A DNA stretch of 64,000 nucleotides from NCBI RefSeq assembly GCF_003336805.1, contig NZ_QFWJ01000003.1, positions 426,888 through 490,887 of the forward strand. Reading direction: 5' to 3'. Below are positions 38,077 through 47,103 of the stretch, in pieces. The DNA is from Marinospirillum perlucidum (GTDB lineage Bacteria > Pseudomonadota > Gammaproteobacteria > Pseudomonadales > Halomonadaceae). The first letter of the stretch is position 1, and every line of letters begins with the position of its first letter. The notes beneath the pieces are model-generated. The model saw nothing but the letters and a program-made list of their open reading frames with translations, was not told the origin of the DNA and searched no databases. The position numbers and the translations under genes were made by a program.

Positions 38077-39097
38077 GGCTTTCCTCCTATGTCTTGTGAA
38101 TTGGGATGCGCATGCTAATCTGAAGTCGGGTGCAATAAAATTCCCTAAAATTAAAAATGGAGTTTGCAAAATCGAACAGAAGAAACGACGCCCCAAAACA
38201 GGCCCCAATCGCATCCACTGGGATGATTTTGAGACCCTGCTGGCCATTGCTGATACCGGCTCTCTATCGGGTGCTGCCAGAGAGCTGGGCGTCAGTCATG
38301 CAACGATTTTCAGGCGTTTGGGTGAGATGGAAAAACGCCTGGGGGTGCTGCTGTTTGAACGTTCACGTCGGGGTTATGCGCCCACCCAGGCCGGGGAAGA
38401 CCTGGCTGCCACTGCCCGAGAAATCCAGGCTTCGGTGCTGGCTGTGGAAAGAAAAGTGGCCGGACGGGATCTGCAACCGCGTGGGCCTATCTGGGTGACT
38501 ACCACTGACTCCTTGCTGGCCGGTTTGCTGGCGCCTTTATTTGTGGATTTTCGTCAGGAGTTTCCTGAAATCAGCCTGGATATAGCGGTTTCTAACCAGC
38601 CGTTCAACTTGACCCGGCGTGAAGCTGATGTGGCCATCCGCGCTTCCAATTCACCACCGGATCATCTGGTGGGACGCAAACTGGTGGAAATCGGCATGGC
38701 TGTTTACGGGCGTAAATCCGATTATCCCCAGGCAGTGGCCAATCTTGATGAAGAACCCTGGGTGGGGCCGGGCGCCCGTTTGATGGACCAGCCATTGATC
38801 GATTGGATGACCGACCAGGGCTATGACGACCTCTGCTATTTTCGGGTGGATACCCTGATCGGCATGCTCAGTGCCGTCAAAGCCGGTATGGGCATAGCGG
38901 TTTTACCCTGTTATCTGGCTGACTATGAAACCGATCTGATCCAGTTGACCGATCCGATCGAATCCCTGAGTTACCCCTTGTGGTTCTTATTGCACCCGGA
39001 TTTGCGTGGCGTGGCCCGGATCAATTCCTTACTGGAGTTCATGACGGAAGCCGTGCGTCTGCAGAAAAAAAGGCTGGCAGGCCAGCCTAGAGCTTGA
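38075..39097 (+). CDS. LysR-family transcriptional regulator (start uncertain)
   Basis: Up to 340 residues. The HTH begins around residue 46 (HWDDFETLLAIADTGSLSGAARELGVSHATIFRRL) and is followed by a co-inducer domain with PRGPIWVTTTDSLLAGLL. The ATG at 38075 would overlap the divergent small gene and gives a 45-residue extension unlike the family. A GTG at 38096 is also in frame. Neither has a ribosome site, and no ATG lies closer to the HTH, so the true start may be non-canonical. The C-terminus ends 12 nt before the hydrolase leader; the two may be co-transcribed. Confidence 0.85.
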   Translation: MAFLLCLVNWDAHANLKSGAIKFPKIKNGVCKIEQKKRRPKTGPNRIHWDDFETLLAIADTGSLSGAARELGVSHATIFRRLGEMEKRLGVLLFERSRRGYAPTQAGEDLAATAREIQASVLAVERKVAGRDLQPRGPIWVTTTDSLLAGLLAPLFVDFRQEFPEISLDIAVSNQPFNLTRREADVAIRASNSPPDHLVGRKLVEIGMAVYGRKSDYPQAVANLDEEPWVGPGARLMDQPLIDWMTDQGYDDLCYFRVDTLIGMLSAVKAGMGIAVLPCYLADYETDLIQLTDPIESLSYPLWFLLHPDLRGVARINSLLEFMTEAVRLQKKRLAGQPRA

Positions 39098-39133
39098 TTC
39101 CTATCCTTCTTGATATTCAAGGGAGCCCTGGCT

Positions 39134-39910
39134 GTGAAAACTGATGATCGTTATCTACAACTGGCAGAAGGACAGGTGTTTGTACGTCGTTGGACACCTG
39201 AGTCTCTGGTAACCTCGACCCCCTTGATTCTCTTGCATGATTCTCTGGGATGCGTGGATCTTTGGCGAGATTTTCCCGAACGGCTGGCCGAAGCGCTGGA
39301 AAGGCCGGTAATCGCTTACGACCGCCTGGGGTACGGGCGATCGGATTCGCGTCAGGCCTTGCCTTCTTTGGGGTTTATCCAGGAAGAGGCGGAGCTGTAT
39401 TTTCCACCTCTGGTCAGGGCTCTGGGTCTAGAGCGCTACGCATTACTGGGCCATAGTGTTGGTGGCCCTATGGCTGTGACTCTGGCTGCTATTCAGGGCA
39501 AGGCTTGTGAGTGGGTGGTGACTCTGGCTGCCCAGGCGTTTGTTGAGGTCAGAACGCTGGAAGGCATTCGCAAGGCAAGGGGGGAATTTGGTCGGCCCGA
39601 GGTCTTTGAACGCCTGGCCCGTTGGCATGGCGAGAAGGCGCGCTGGGTTCTGGATGCCTGGACAGAAATCTGGTTATCCGAGGATTTTGCCGACTGGACG
39701 CTGAAACCCTGGGCTCAGCAGTTGCAGGTGCCTCTTTTGGCCATTCATGGCGATGAAGATGAATATGCATCCCTGGCCAGCCCCGAGGCGCTGGTGAGCG
39801 CAGCAGGCGGCCCGGCCCGTTCCCTGATACTGGAAGGCTGCGGGCATTTTCCCCAGAAGGAGGAACCGCAAACCTGCATTAATGCCATTCGTGAATTTGC
39901 CCGGGGCTAA
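39134..39910 (+). CDS. Alpha/beta-hydrolase
   Basis: 258 residues with a standard alpha/beta-hydrolase fold: oxyanion HDSLG, YDRLGYGRSDS, nucleophile elbow GHSVGG, the acid near IHGDEDEYA and the catalytic His in GCGHFPQ. It resembles soluble esterase or lipase-like enzymes, with no clear substrate. The GTG at 39134 with GGGAG 8 nt upstream is preferred over a TTG at 39110. It follows a LysR gene by about 36 bp. A GC-rich hairpin contains its stop codon in the loop. Confidence 0.88.
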   Translation: MKTDDRYLQLAEGQVFVRRWTPESLVTSTPLILLHDSLGCVDLWRDFPERLAEALERPVIAYDRLGYGRSDSRQALPSLGFIQEEAELYFPPLVRALGLERYALLGHSVGGPMAVTLAAIQGKACEWVVTLAAQAFVEVRTLEGIRKARGEFGRPEVFERLARWHGEKARWVLDAWTEIWLSEDFADWTLKPWAQQLQVPLLAIHGDEDEYASLASPEALVSAAGGPARSLILEGCGHFPQKEEPQTCINAIREFARG

Positions 39911-39918
39911 CCCCGGGC
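39899..39918 (+). terminator. GC hairpin over the hydrolase stop codon
   Basis: Perfect 8-bp stem GCCCGGGG / CCCCGGGC with loop CTAA, the loop holding most of the TAA stop. It lies between two convergent genes; there is no U tract, so it may be a transcription barrier rather than an intrinsic terminator. Confidence 0.4.
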
Positions 39919-39925
39919 TTACGAG

Positions 39926-41548
39926 CTAGCGATCCTCTTCGTTGATCAGTTGGCCCAGATCGCGGGCAATCTGACGTAACTGCTCGACTACCTGGACAGC
40001 TTCCTGAGCCTGGCTGGAAGTATTCTCGGCCATCTGGCTAATCTCAATGATATTGCGATCGATTTCATTGGCAACGCTACTCTGCTCTTCAGCAGCACTG
40101 GCTATCTGGCTGGTCATGTCGCTGATGGAATCCACCCCTTCAGTGATGGTGTCCAGCGCTTCATCACCCTGGCTGGCCTGCTGCATGCCTTCTTCAGCCT
40201 GTTTACGACTGTGCTGCATGACTTCCACAGCCTTGCGGGTTTTTTCCTGCAGGCGGGCAACCTGATCTTCAATATCCTGAGTGGAGTCCTGGGTTCGTTG
40301 GGCCAGATTGCGGACCTCATCAGCGACCACGGCAAATCCGCGCCCGGCTTCGCCTGCCCTGGCTGCTTCGATAGCAGCATTCAGAGCCAGCAGATTGGTT
40401 TGTTCAGCGACATCACGAATGACCTGGAGCACTACACCGATGTTTTCGGTATTGCTTTCCACTTCCTGAATGACCGAGTCGGCTTCCTGGATATCCCGGG
40501 CCAGGGTATTAATCATGGCAATGGTCTGCATGACGACTTCCTTGCCATTTGCTGCGCGATCACGGGCATTTTGCGCTGAATCGGCAGCACTCACTGCACT
40601 TTGCGAGACCTCCTGAACCGTGGCGGTCATTTCGTTCATGGCTGTGGCCACCTGATCGGTCTGATCCTGCTGGCTAGTGGCCGCCCGGGAAGTGGTATCG
40701 GCTACCTCGGCCAGGCGTTCGACCGAGCCTTGCATACCGGTTACCGAGTTACGAATGGCTTCAACCAGGGTGGCAAAGCGTTGCAGCACCTGATTGAAAG
40801 CGGAGGAGGCCTGGCCGATTTCATCCTGCCCCTTGACCTCCAGCTGGTGCTGCAGGCTGTTTTTGCCGCCACGAGCCACTTCCTGCATGCCTTTTGTCAT
40901 TTGATGCAGGGGGTTGGTGATGAACAGGCGCACAAAGATATAGACAATACCCAAAAGGATGAAGCTGATGATTACGGCCAGAGTGAAGAGTTTGATGCTG
41001 AAGCTGTTGGCTTCGTTATTCACATCCTCCAGCGAGATATTCATGGTCACGGCACCCAGAACCGCACCTTCGGGAGCCATGGCATGGCAGAGGGTGCAGT
41101 TTTTGCCCAGGTAATCGGTGCGATTGAAGGCAGGAATAATGGCTCTGAGCACCTGGGCTTCGTTATCTACTGCCAAATAGGGAGTACCCTCGCGCAACAC
41201 CTGCTGCTCCAGGGCATCCTGGCTTTGTTCGCTTTCAGTCCCTTCGCCAAACTGCTTTTTAACATGTTCGCTGCGGATCACGCGTAAATCGGAGACGTTT
41301 TGTAGTTCGGTGATTTGATCCAGAAAGGCATCCCTTTGATCTATGGTACCGGTCAGCATCATGGTAGTCAGGCCTGCCATGGTGCTTTCATAGAGTGAGT
41401 AGGCAAAGACCTGAGACTGGTCATAGGCCGTTTTGCGTTGTTCCCAGGAAGCCCAGCCAATCATGCCGGTCCAGGAGAGTACCAGTAGCAGCCAGAGAAC
41501 ACCGACCAGTCGAATCCAGAGTTTGACGTTATAGAGTTTTTGCAGCAT
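39926..41548 (-). CDS. Chemoreceptor with periplasmic c-type haem motif
   Basis: 540 residues: TM1 at about 12-33, periplasmic domain 34-185, TM2 at about 186-212, HAMP and a cytoplasmic signalling region with tip [20 protein letters not shown]. The periplasmic domain contains C151-T-L-C154-H155, a CxxCH haem c attachment site, close to the second TM. The domain layout matches haem-binding chemoreceptors such as DcrA/Tll0287-like sensors, thought to sense redox potential or gases. A GGAGACGGGG leader precedes the ATG. It faces the alpha/beta-hydrolase gene end to end. Confidence 0.88.
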   Translation of the reverse strand: MLQKLYNVKLWIRLVGVLWLLLVLSWTGMIGWASWEQRKTAYDQSQVFAYSLYESTMAGLTTMMLTGTIDQRDAFLDQITELQNVSDLRVIRSEHVKKQFGEGTESEQSQDALEQQVLREGTPYLAVDNEAQVLRAIIPAFNRTDYLGKNCTLCHAMAPEGAVLGAVTMNISLEDVNNEANSFSIKLFTLAVIISFILLGIVYIFVRLFITNPLHQMTKGMQEVARGGKNSLQHQLEVKGQDEIGQASSAFNQVLQRFATLVEAIRNSVTGMQGSVERLAEVADTTSRAATSQQDQTDQVATAMNEMTATVQEVSQSAVSAADSAQNARDRAANGKEVVMQTIAMINTLARDIQEADSVIQEVESNTENIGVVLQVIRDVAEQTNLLALNAAIEAARAGEAGRGFAVVADEVRNLAQRTQDSTQDIEDQVARLQEKTRKAVEVMQHSRKQAEEGMQQASQGDEALDTITEGVDSISDMTSQIASAAEEQSSVANEIDRNIIEISQMAENTSSQAQEAVQVVEQLRQIARDLGQLINEEDR

Positions 41549-41609
41549 CAGCCCCGTCTCCGCAGCGCCTGTTATATTGAGCGCATTTTTTTAAAGGTTA
41601 TTGATCCTA

Positions 41610-42449
41610 CTAAAAATTTACCAGAGCGCCTAGAACTTCATTGACGTCGGCGGAGATTTTTAGATCCAGCAGGTCATCGGCCCGGGTTTTGCCACGATTG
41701 ATGGCCACCAGGGGCACTCCTTTTTGTTGGGCCAGGCGGCAAAACCGGAACCCTGAATAGACCATCAAGGAGGAGCCGACGATTAAGAGTCCACCGGCTG
41801 TTTCCAGTGCTTTTTCTGCAGCCAGGCGCACCGATTGGGGAACCAGATCACCGAAAAAGACCACATCCGGTTTGATAATACCACCACAGCGGGGGCAGGG
41901 AAGCAGGTGAAAAGCTTCAAAATTCCGGTTTTCAAGGTCGGCATCGCCATCAGGTGCTATCTTTGCAGTGAGGGTGGAGAAATCTGGATTCAGTTCTTTA
42001 AGTTGCTGATGGTAGGCGTAGCGCATACTGCGGAAACCGCAGGTCTGGCAGCTGACGGTATCTCCCCGTCCATGCAGGTCGATGACCCGGCGAGAACCCG
42101 CCTTTTGATGCAGGCGGTCGACATTCTGGGTGATAATCTGGTCAACTAGGCCCTGATTTTGCAGTTGACACAAAGCCAGGTGACCCTGGGTTGGCTGAGC
42201 CTGCCGGAAGGCTTCAAAACCGGCCAGAGCTCTGGCCCAGTAGCGCTGGCGTACTTCGGGCCGGGTCATGAAATCTTGATGTTGGACCGGTTGGCGGCGT
42301 TTCCATTGGCCCTGATCATCCCGGTAGTCGGGGATGCCCGAACCCGTGCTGAGGCCTGCTCCTGAGAGGACCAGCCACTGCTGGTGGCCTTGCAGGAGTT
42401 CGGTCAGTTGAGTCCAGGGCAGGTTTTGCGGGAGTGTGAGTGACTGCAT
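41610..42449 (-). CDS. Sir2-family NAD-dependent protein deacylase
   Basis: 279 residues. NAD-binding motif GAGLSTGSGIPDYRD, catalytic region TQNVDRLHQKAGS with the His in DLHGRGD, and zinc ligands in CQTCG and CPRCGG. The sequence resembles class II (SIRT4-like) bacterial sirtuins rather than E. coli CobB. It removes acyl groups from lysine using NAD. The ATG at 42449 (MQSLTLPQNLPW) is chosen over an upstream in-frame ATG at 42512 because the extra residues are unlike the family. It is divergent from the GGDEF gene at 42522. Confidence 0.9.
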   Translation of the reverse strand: MQSLTLPQNLPWTQLTELLQGHQQWLVLSGAGLSTGSGIPDYRDDQGQWKRRQPVQHQDFMTRPEVRQRYWARALAGFEAFRQAQPTQGHLALCQLQNQGLVDQIITQNVDRLHQKAGSRRVIDLHGRGDTVSCQTCGFRSMRYAYHQQLKELNPDFSTLTAKIAPDGDADLENRNFEAFHLLPCPRCGGIIKPDVVFFGDLVPQSVRLAAEKALETAGGLLIVGSSLMVYSGFRFCRLAQQKGVPLVAINRGKTRADDLLDLKISADVNEVLGALVNF

Positions 42450-42521
42450 GCAGAATTCCGGGTAACCCCTAGATCGTTGTACAAAGCTATAGCTTAGAGC
42501 GATGTTTTCCAAGGAACAATA

Positions 42522-44453
42522 ATGAAGTACTGGATGAATTCTTTACACGCACGCCTGATGCTCAGTCTGGGCCTGGGCTGGGTGTTGGTGGTCAGTGTGC
42601 TTCTATCCACCTCCTGGTATGTCGGTCGGGATATTACCCGTGAATCCCTGTTGGTGCAGTTGGACTATCAGGCGGAAATGCTGGGCCAAACGATAGAACA
42701 GAATATCGATAATCGTCTTCAGGCATTAGATCAACTGGGGCAGGAAGTTCAAAATCAACCTCAGCTTGCAGACAAGCTTCTTTCAGAGAACTCAGCGCTT
42801 CTAGCCTACTTTGACCGCTTGTTTTATGCTTCCGCAGCGGGGCGGATAGAAGCTCTCTGGCCGGATAACCCCAAAGCACATCAACTGGATATCTCCAATC
42901 GCGAATATTTTCGACGGGCCCGGGAAGTCCACCTTGGCTTTGTCAGTGAGCCCCTGATAGGGCGTATTAGTCATACGCCCTTGGTCGTTTTGGTTGATCC
43001 CATCCGTAATGATGATGGCGAATTTATCGGTATAGTTGGCGGGACGCTGCCAATCAGCGGCAATAATTTTCTGGGATTCCTGCAAAGGCACCGGTTGGGG
43101 CTGCAAGGTTTCGCCGGTATTGCTTCCTCTTCGGGACAAATATTGGTGCATCCGAATCACGAGATGATTCTGCAGCCCTTCCCAGGCAGTAATCCGTATC
43201 TTGAGCTGGCCCTGCTAGGCTGGGAAGGTGCAGTAGAATCCAGCTACTTGGATGTACGAGCTCTCCAAGCCTACCAGCAAATCTGGAGTGCCGATTGGGT
43301 GATAGGCGTTTTCCTGCCGATTGATGAGGCCTACAAGGCTTTTGATCGCCTCTGGTGGTTGCTCTGGATTATTGGTGGGGCTGTGATTCTGCTGACTCTG
43401 CCCTTTATCTGGTGGTTGCTCTGGTTTCTACTGCGTCCGGTGAAGCGCTTTTCCTTGCAAATAGAATCCATCACCCGGGGCGAGCAGGAGCGAATCGAAG
43501 CCCAGTCTCCACTCAGTGAATTACAATCGGTGGCGCGGCGTTTTAATACTCTCTTATCCAACCAGGCGCGTATCAAGGATGAGCTACAGCAGCGTCAGGT
43601 GTACTTGTCGGCGGTACTCGACTCTTCTCCGGCAGGCATCTTCCTGACCGATCTGGAAGGGCGCAGTATCTATGTAAATACGGCCTATATGCGCATGACC
43701 GGCCTGCCCGAGGAGGCATTGCTGGGTTGGAGGTGGTTGGAGCAGCTGCATGCCGACCATAAATCCTCCCTCTTGCAGGACTGGAAGCTGGCCATGGCCA
43801 CCAAGAGCAATTATGAGGTGGAGTACCGCTACTGGACCTGGGACAAGCAGTTGATCTGGCTGGAGGCTCATGCCTCACCTATTGTCGATGAAGCTGGACA
43901 GGTCCAGGGGTATATCGGAACCATCAGGGATATTACCGAGCGTAAGAAGAAAGAGGAAGCTGATCGCTGGGCCGCCCACCATGATGGGCTTACCCATCTG
44001 CTCAACCGGCGGGGCTTTGATGCCGTCATGCATCAGGCCTTCAGAGCCTGGAAGGAAAAACGCCAGCCAGCCGTGTTGTTACTGATTGATCTGGACCACT
44101 TCAAACCCATCAACGATAACCTGGGGCATGATGTGGGAGATCGCTGGTTGATTCGTATTGCCGAGCTGATTGAGGAAAGGGCTGGCGAATCTGGGGCAGC
44201 AGCTCGCCAGGGGGGCGACGAGTTTGCTCTCTTGTTAAGCGGGATGTCTCGGGAAGAAGCTGCTCGCGAAGCTGAAATTCTGCGTCAGGCGGTTATGAAT
44301 CTGACACTGCCAGGTTCTGAAGGCTTTCAAGTCACCACGAGTATTGGCTTGGCTTCTTTTGAAGACACTGATCAAGCAGCCAAGGATCTGGTTAAAAGAG
44401 CTGACGAAGCCTGCTATCAGGCCAAAAGTGAGGGGCGTAATCGTATTCGCTAA
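42522..44453 (+). CDS. Cache-PAS-GGDEF diguanylate cyclase
   Basis: 643 residues: TM1 at about 11-31, periplasmic Cache sensor (about 35-270) with SNREYFRRAREVHLGFVSEPL, TM2 at about 276-310 (Trp-rich), HAMP, PAS (about 365-470) starting LSAVLDSSPAGIFLTDLEG, and GGDEF with the canonical QGGDEFALL. No RxxD inhibitory site is present five residues upstream (GESG), so feedback may be weak. It synthesises c-di-GMP in response to an external signal. An AAGGAA site precedes the ATG. Confidence 0.92.
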   Translation: MKYWMNSLHARLMLSLGLGWVLVVSVLLSTSWYVGRDITRESLLVQLDYQAEMLGQTIEQNIDNRLQALDQLGQEVQNQPQLADKLLSENSALLAYFDRLFYASAAGRIEALWPDNPKAHQLDISNREYFRRAREVHLGFVSEPLIGRISHTPLVVLVDPIRNDDGEFIGIVGGTLPISGNNFLGFLQRHRLGLQGFAGIASSSGQILVHPNHEMILQPFPGSNPYLELALLGWEGAVESSYLDVRALQAYQQIWSADWVIGVFLPIDEAYKAFDRLWWLLWIIGGAVILLTLPFIWWLLWFLLRPVKRFSLQIESITRGEQERIEAQSPLSELQSVARRFNTLLSNQARIKDELQQRQVYLSAVLDSSPAGIFLTDLEGRSIYVNTAYMRMTGLPEEALLGWRWLEQLHADHKSSLLQDWKLAMATKSNYEVEYRYWTWDKQLIWLEAHASPIVDEAGQVQGYIGTIRDITERKKKEEADRWAAHHDGLTHLLNRRGFDAVMHQAFRAWKEKRQPAVLLLIDLDHFKPINDNLGHDVGDRWLIRIAELIEERAGESGAAARQGGDEFALLLSGMSREEAAREAEILRQAVMNLTLPGSEGFQVTTSIGLASFEDTDQAAKDLVKRADEACYQAKSEGRNRIR

Positions 44454-44548
44454 AAGCATCTTTAGGGGTCAGGAGTAGGCTAGCGACTAAAGACTAGGGT
44501 AAACTAGCCGCAGTTTTTGACTTGAATCAGAAAATCCGAGGTGAATTG

Positions 44549-45490
44549 ATGCCGGATATCGTGGCCATGTTTTTTGTTCTGGGGGTGATTTCAGGTCTGT
44601 TGAAATCCGACCTCAATCTGCCTAAAGCTGCTTATGACACCCTGAGTCTTCTCCTGATGCTGACCATCGGTCTAAAAGGCGGGATGGCTCTGCATGGTAA
44701 TTTTTCTTCGGATCTTTTGCTGGAGGCCTTAGTTGTCCTGAGTCTGGGGTTCGTTATTCCCTTGATTCTGATTCCTCTATTGAAACTGGTGGTCGGGCTG
44801 ACTGCCCCCAATGCTATCAGTCTGGCGGCTCACTATGGTTCGGTGAGTGCGGGTACCTTTGCGGTGGCTTTGGCCTACACCATGACCCATCAGCTGGAAA
44901 CCGGCGGCCAGGTGACTCTCTATCTGGTTCTCCTGGAGCTGCCTGCTCTATTGGTAGCTCTGAGTATCTATCAATTAACGCGTGAAAAGAGTGAGACAGC
45001 TTTCAGCCTCAAGGCGCTGCTGCATGAAACCTTTACCAACCGTAGTGTCGTGCTTCTGGTGGGTGGTGTCGTCATAGGTGCCCTTTACGGTTATGACCAA
45101 GGATCTCAGGTCACCCAGTTGCTGACTGGCAGCTTTGCGGTGGTTTTGGCGCTCTTCCTGCTGGAAATGGGTTTGGTTGCAGCAGAAAGCCTGCGCAATC
45201 TGCGCTGGCATTACTGGCGGGTGGTTGTCTTTGCTGCACTGGCACCAATGGTGCTATCCCTGGCGGGTATATTTGCTGCAGTACTTTTGGGGCTACCCGA
45301 AGGCTCTGCCCTGATTCTAGCAGCCTTGACGGCGAGTGCTTCCTATATTGCAGCCCCGGTGGCAATTCGTAATGCCATTCCTGAAGCGGATATCGGTCTG
45401 GCGATGTTGGCTTCACTGGGGATTACCTTTCCCTTCAATGTGCTCCTGGGGATTCCGCTCTACCATGAATTCTGGTTGCTAGTGCAGTAG
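44549..45490 (+). CDS. SbtA-family sodium-dependent bicarbonate transporter
   Basis: 313 residues with about ten hydrophobic segments. The sequence matches the DUF897/SbtA superfamily: VISGLLKSDLNLP near the N-terminus, LTIGLKGGMALHG, and the mid-protein HYGSVSAGTFAVALAY. In cyanobacteria SbtA imports HCO3- with Na+; in heterotrophs the role may be bicarbonate supply for carboxylases. The ATG at 44549 has CGAGGTGA upstream; a TTG at 44522 lacks a ribosome site. No SbtB (PII-like) gene is beside it. Confidence 0.9.
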   Translation: MPDIVAMFFVLGVISGLLKSDLNLPKAAYDTLSLLLMLTIGLKGGMALHGNFSSDLLLEALVVLSLGFVIPLILIPLLKLVVGLTAPNAISLAAHYGSVSAGTFAVALAYTMTHQLETGGQVTLYLVLLELPALLVALSIYQLTREKSETAFSLKALLHETFTNRSVVLLVGGVVIGALYGYDQGSQVTQLLTGSFAVVLALFLLEMGLVAAESLRNLRWHYWRVVVFAALAPMVLSLAGIFAAVLLGLPEGSALILAALTASASYIAAPVAIRNAIPEADIGLAMLASLGITFPFNVLLGIPLYHEFWLLVQ

Positions 45491-45494
45491 CTTT

Positions 45495-45518
45495 AAGGCC
45501 TCTGTGGAGGCCTTTTTT
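45495..45518 (+). terminator. Terminator after the bicarbonate transporter gene
   Basis: 6-bp GC stem GGCCTC / GAGGCC, loop TGTG, extended by AA/TT and followed by six T. Strong intrinsic terminator. Confidence 0.92.
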
Positions 45519-45539
45519 ATTGCTGAACTGGACATAGGT

Positions 45540-45572
45540 GATAATTGATAGTATTCTCATTTGATATATAGA
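45540..45572 (+). promoter_or_regulatory. Fur-like site and promoter of hemP
   Basis: GATAATTGATAGTATTCTC (45540-45558) is a moderate match to Fur hexamer arrays (GATAAT, TGATAG, ATTCTC). It covers the -35 of TTGATA (45545)-N16-TATAGA (45567). Fur control fits a hemin uptake gene. Confidence 0.65.
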
Positions 45573-45629
45573 ATCATATGAAAAAACTGCTAACAGTTTT
45601 TGGTCCGTCCAGAAGGCAGGTTACAGCAA

Positions 45630-45797
45630 ATGGATGTAAAACCTTCCCCGAACTCCAGCCCAGCGGCGACAACGCCACCTAAGGTTACGACGCGTGAGCT
45701 TTTTCCCGGTTCCTGCAAACAACTTCTCATCGAGCATGAGGGTGAGGTTTATAGCCTGCGCATCACCAGCAAGGGGCGTTTGATCTTGACCAAGTAA
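45630..45797 (+). CDS. hemP: Hemin uptake protein HemP
   Basis: 55-residue protein. The C-terminal half shows the family core TTRELFPGSCKQLLIEHEGEVYSLRITSKGRLILTK in shortened form: TRELFPG, IEHEGEVYSLR and GRLILTK. HemP proteins are small activators or accessory factors in haem utilisation, usually next to haem transporter genes. The ATG at 45630 is preferred over a TTG at 45600. It lies between a Fur-like promoter and a terminator, followed by the hemS-like gene with its own Fur box. Confidence 0.9.
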   Translation: MDVKPSPNSSPAATTPPKVTTRELFPGSCKQLLIEHEGEVYSLRITSKGRLILTK

Positions 45798-45825
45798 CCC
45801 CGGTTTTCCTGTCTTGCTTCCCCTG

Positions 45826-45849
45826 AACCCGGCAACTGCCGGGTTTTTT
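45826..45849 (+). terminator. Terminator after hemP
   Basis: Stem AACCCGGC / GCCGGGTT, loop AACT, T run at 45844-45849. It separates hemP from the hemS-like gene, whose -35 starts 10 nt downstream. Confidence 0.9.
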
Positions 45850-45858
45850 CATTCAGGC

Positions 45859-45895
45859 TTGACAGGCATAGCAATACAAATGATAATGATTATCA
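45859..45895 (+). promoter_or_regulatory. Fur-controlled promoter of the hemS-like gene
   Basis: Near-consensus promoter TTGACA (45859)-N17-GATAAT (45882). The -10 lies inside a perfect 7-1-7 Fur box, TGATAATGATTATCA, at 45881-45895. Iron-loaded Fur would block RNA polymerase directly, so expression rises in iron starvation. Confidence 0.9.
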
Positions 45896-45982
45896 ATTGG
45901 TGCTGAGCCAGTGATAACCCCGCGTTTAACTAGCCAAGGCATCCCTTAAGGTTTGTTTGTATTTTGCCGTCAGGAGATCGTC

Positions 45983-47092
45983 ATGAATGCTTTGGTCCAG
46001 CTTCCCCTTCAAGAGCAATTTCAGCAGGAATCCGCTCCCTCTCTGGTCTACCTTGCCTTGAGCGGCGTTCGCCAGGCTCACCCGCATCTTGGCTTGCAGC
46101 ACTGGAGTCGGCTTTTGGCGACCAGTGAAGGTGAATTGCAGGCCTCACGCCTGGGTCAGGAAAATATTCATGCCCTGGAAGATGTTTTCTCCCTGCTCTA
46201 TCAGTTGTCGAGTTTGGAGGAGGTAGAGGTCACCAGCTTTAATGATGGCGGCCAGGTCAGCTACCTGGGCAGCTTTTCGGCACCGGAACTCTGCCTGCAA
46301 GATCCCAGTCAGTTGGGTTTGAAATTTACCAGTGGATCTCAGGAAATCAGTTTTTTTCTTGAGGACTGGTATTGGGGTTGTGCACTGGAAGAGGAGGATG
46401 CTCAAGGCGAACAGCAATGGAGTCTGCAGTTTTTCGATCGTGAGGGAAAAAGGTTTCTAAAAATCGCGGCAGTGGCCGGCACAGCCTTGAACGCCTGGAT
46501 GACGCTGGTGGAAACCTTCTCTCGGAGCCAGCAGCAGTTGGTCCGTCCACTCTTTGCTACCCGTACAGAGACAAGGACCCAAGCTTCCACGCTTAACCCT
46601 GATTCTTTTTGTCAGGCATGGCGGCAGTTGGGATCTCCCAGCCAGGTGAATCAGCTGCTGAATCAGCAGGGAATCAACTACCGTCAGGCTGTGGAGCTTC
46701 TGGAACCCAGATTGGCCCGTAGTGTCAGTATTGACAGCCTGGAAAGCCTGTTGGCCGCTCAGCAGCAATTAGGTGGTTGTGGTTGCAAATCCAGAGGTTT
46801 GCGTCTGGATTTTTACACGCCAGGCAGTGTGCAGGGATGTCGCGGTTACTTGAGGGCCACTCGACTGGAACGGCAAGAGTGGCAGCTGGCCTATTGCGGT
46901 GGCCGAATTGATCTAAACCCGGCGCAATTGGGGGAGGCTTTTCTGGTTCGAACACCCAAGGGGCAGGGGTGGATGACCTCACTGGATATTTTTTCGGATA
47001 CGGGTCAGTTGGTTCTGCAGGTTCGTGAGGACTCGGATCCAGAAGCGGCAGAAAATCTGCTGGTGCGTAATCTTTTTACCCGGCTGCAATAA
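45983..47092 (+). CDS. HemS/PhuS-like cytoplasmic haem protein
   Basis: 369 residues with the two-half arrangement of HemS/HmuS/PhuS. Half one ends LEDWYWGCALEEE...WSLQFFDREGKRFLKI; half two ends FLVRTPKGQGWMTSLDIF. These proteins receive haem from the inner-membrane transporter and pass it to a haem oxygenase or release iron. In the segment that aligns with IQIHSG of other members (carrying the C-terminal haem-ligand His), this protein reads VQGCRG, so Cys may replace His; it also has a GGCGCKS motif. The ATG at 45983 follows AGGAGA. It is under a Fur box and sits directly upstream of the tandem sRNAs. Confidence 0.85.
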   Translation: MNALVQLPLQEQFQQESAPSLVYLALSGVRQAHPHLGLQHWSRLLATSEGELQASRLGQENIHALEDVFSLLYQLSSLEEVEVTSFNDGGQVSYLGSFSAPELCLQDPSQLGLKFTSGSQEISFFLEDWYWGCALEEEDAQGEQQWSLQFFDREGKRFLKIAAVAGTALNAWMTLVETFSRSQQQLVRPLFATRTETRTQASTLNPDSFCQAWRQLGSPSQVNQLLNQQGINYRQAVELLEPRLARSVSIDSLESLLAAQQQLGGCGCKSRGLRLDFYTPGSVQGCRGYLRATRLERQEWQLAYCGGRIDLNPAQLGEAFLVRTPKGQGWMTSLDIFSDTGQLVLQVREDSDPEAAENLLVRNLFTRLQ

Positions 47093-47103
47093 AGGAGTTG
47101 ATC

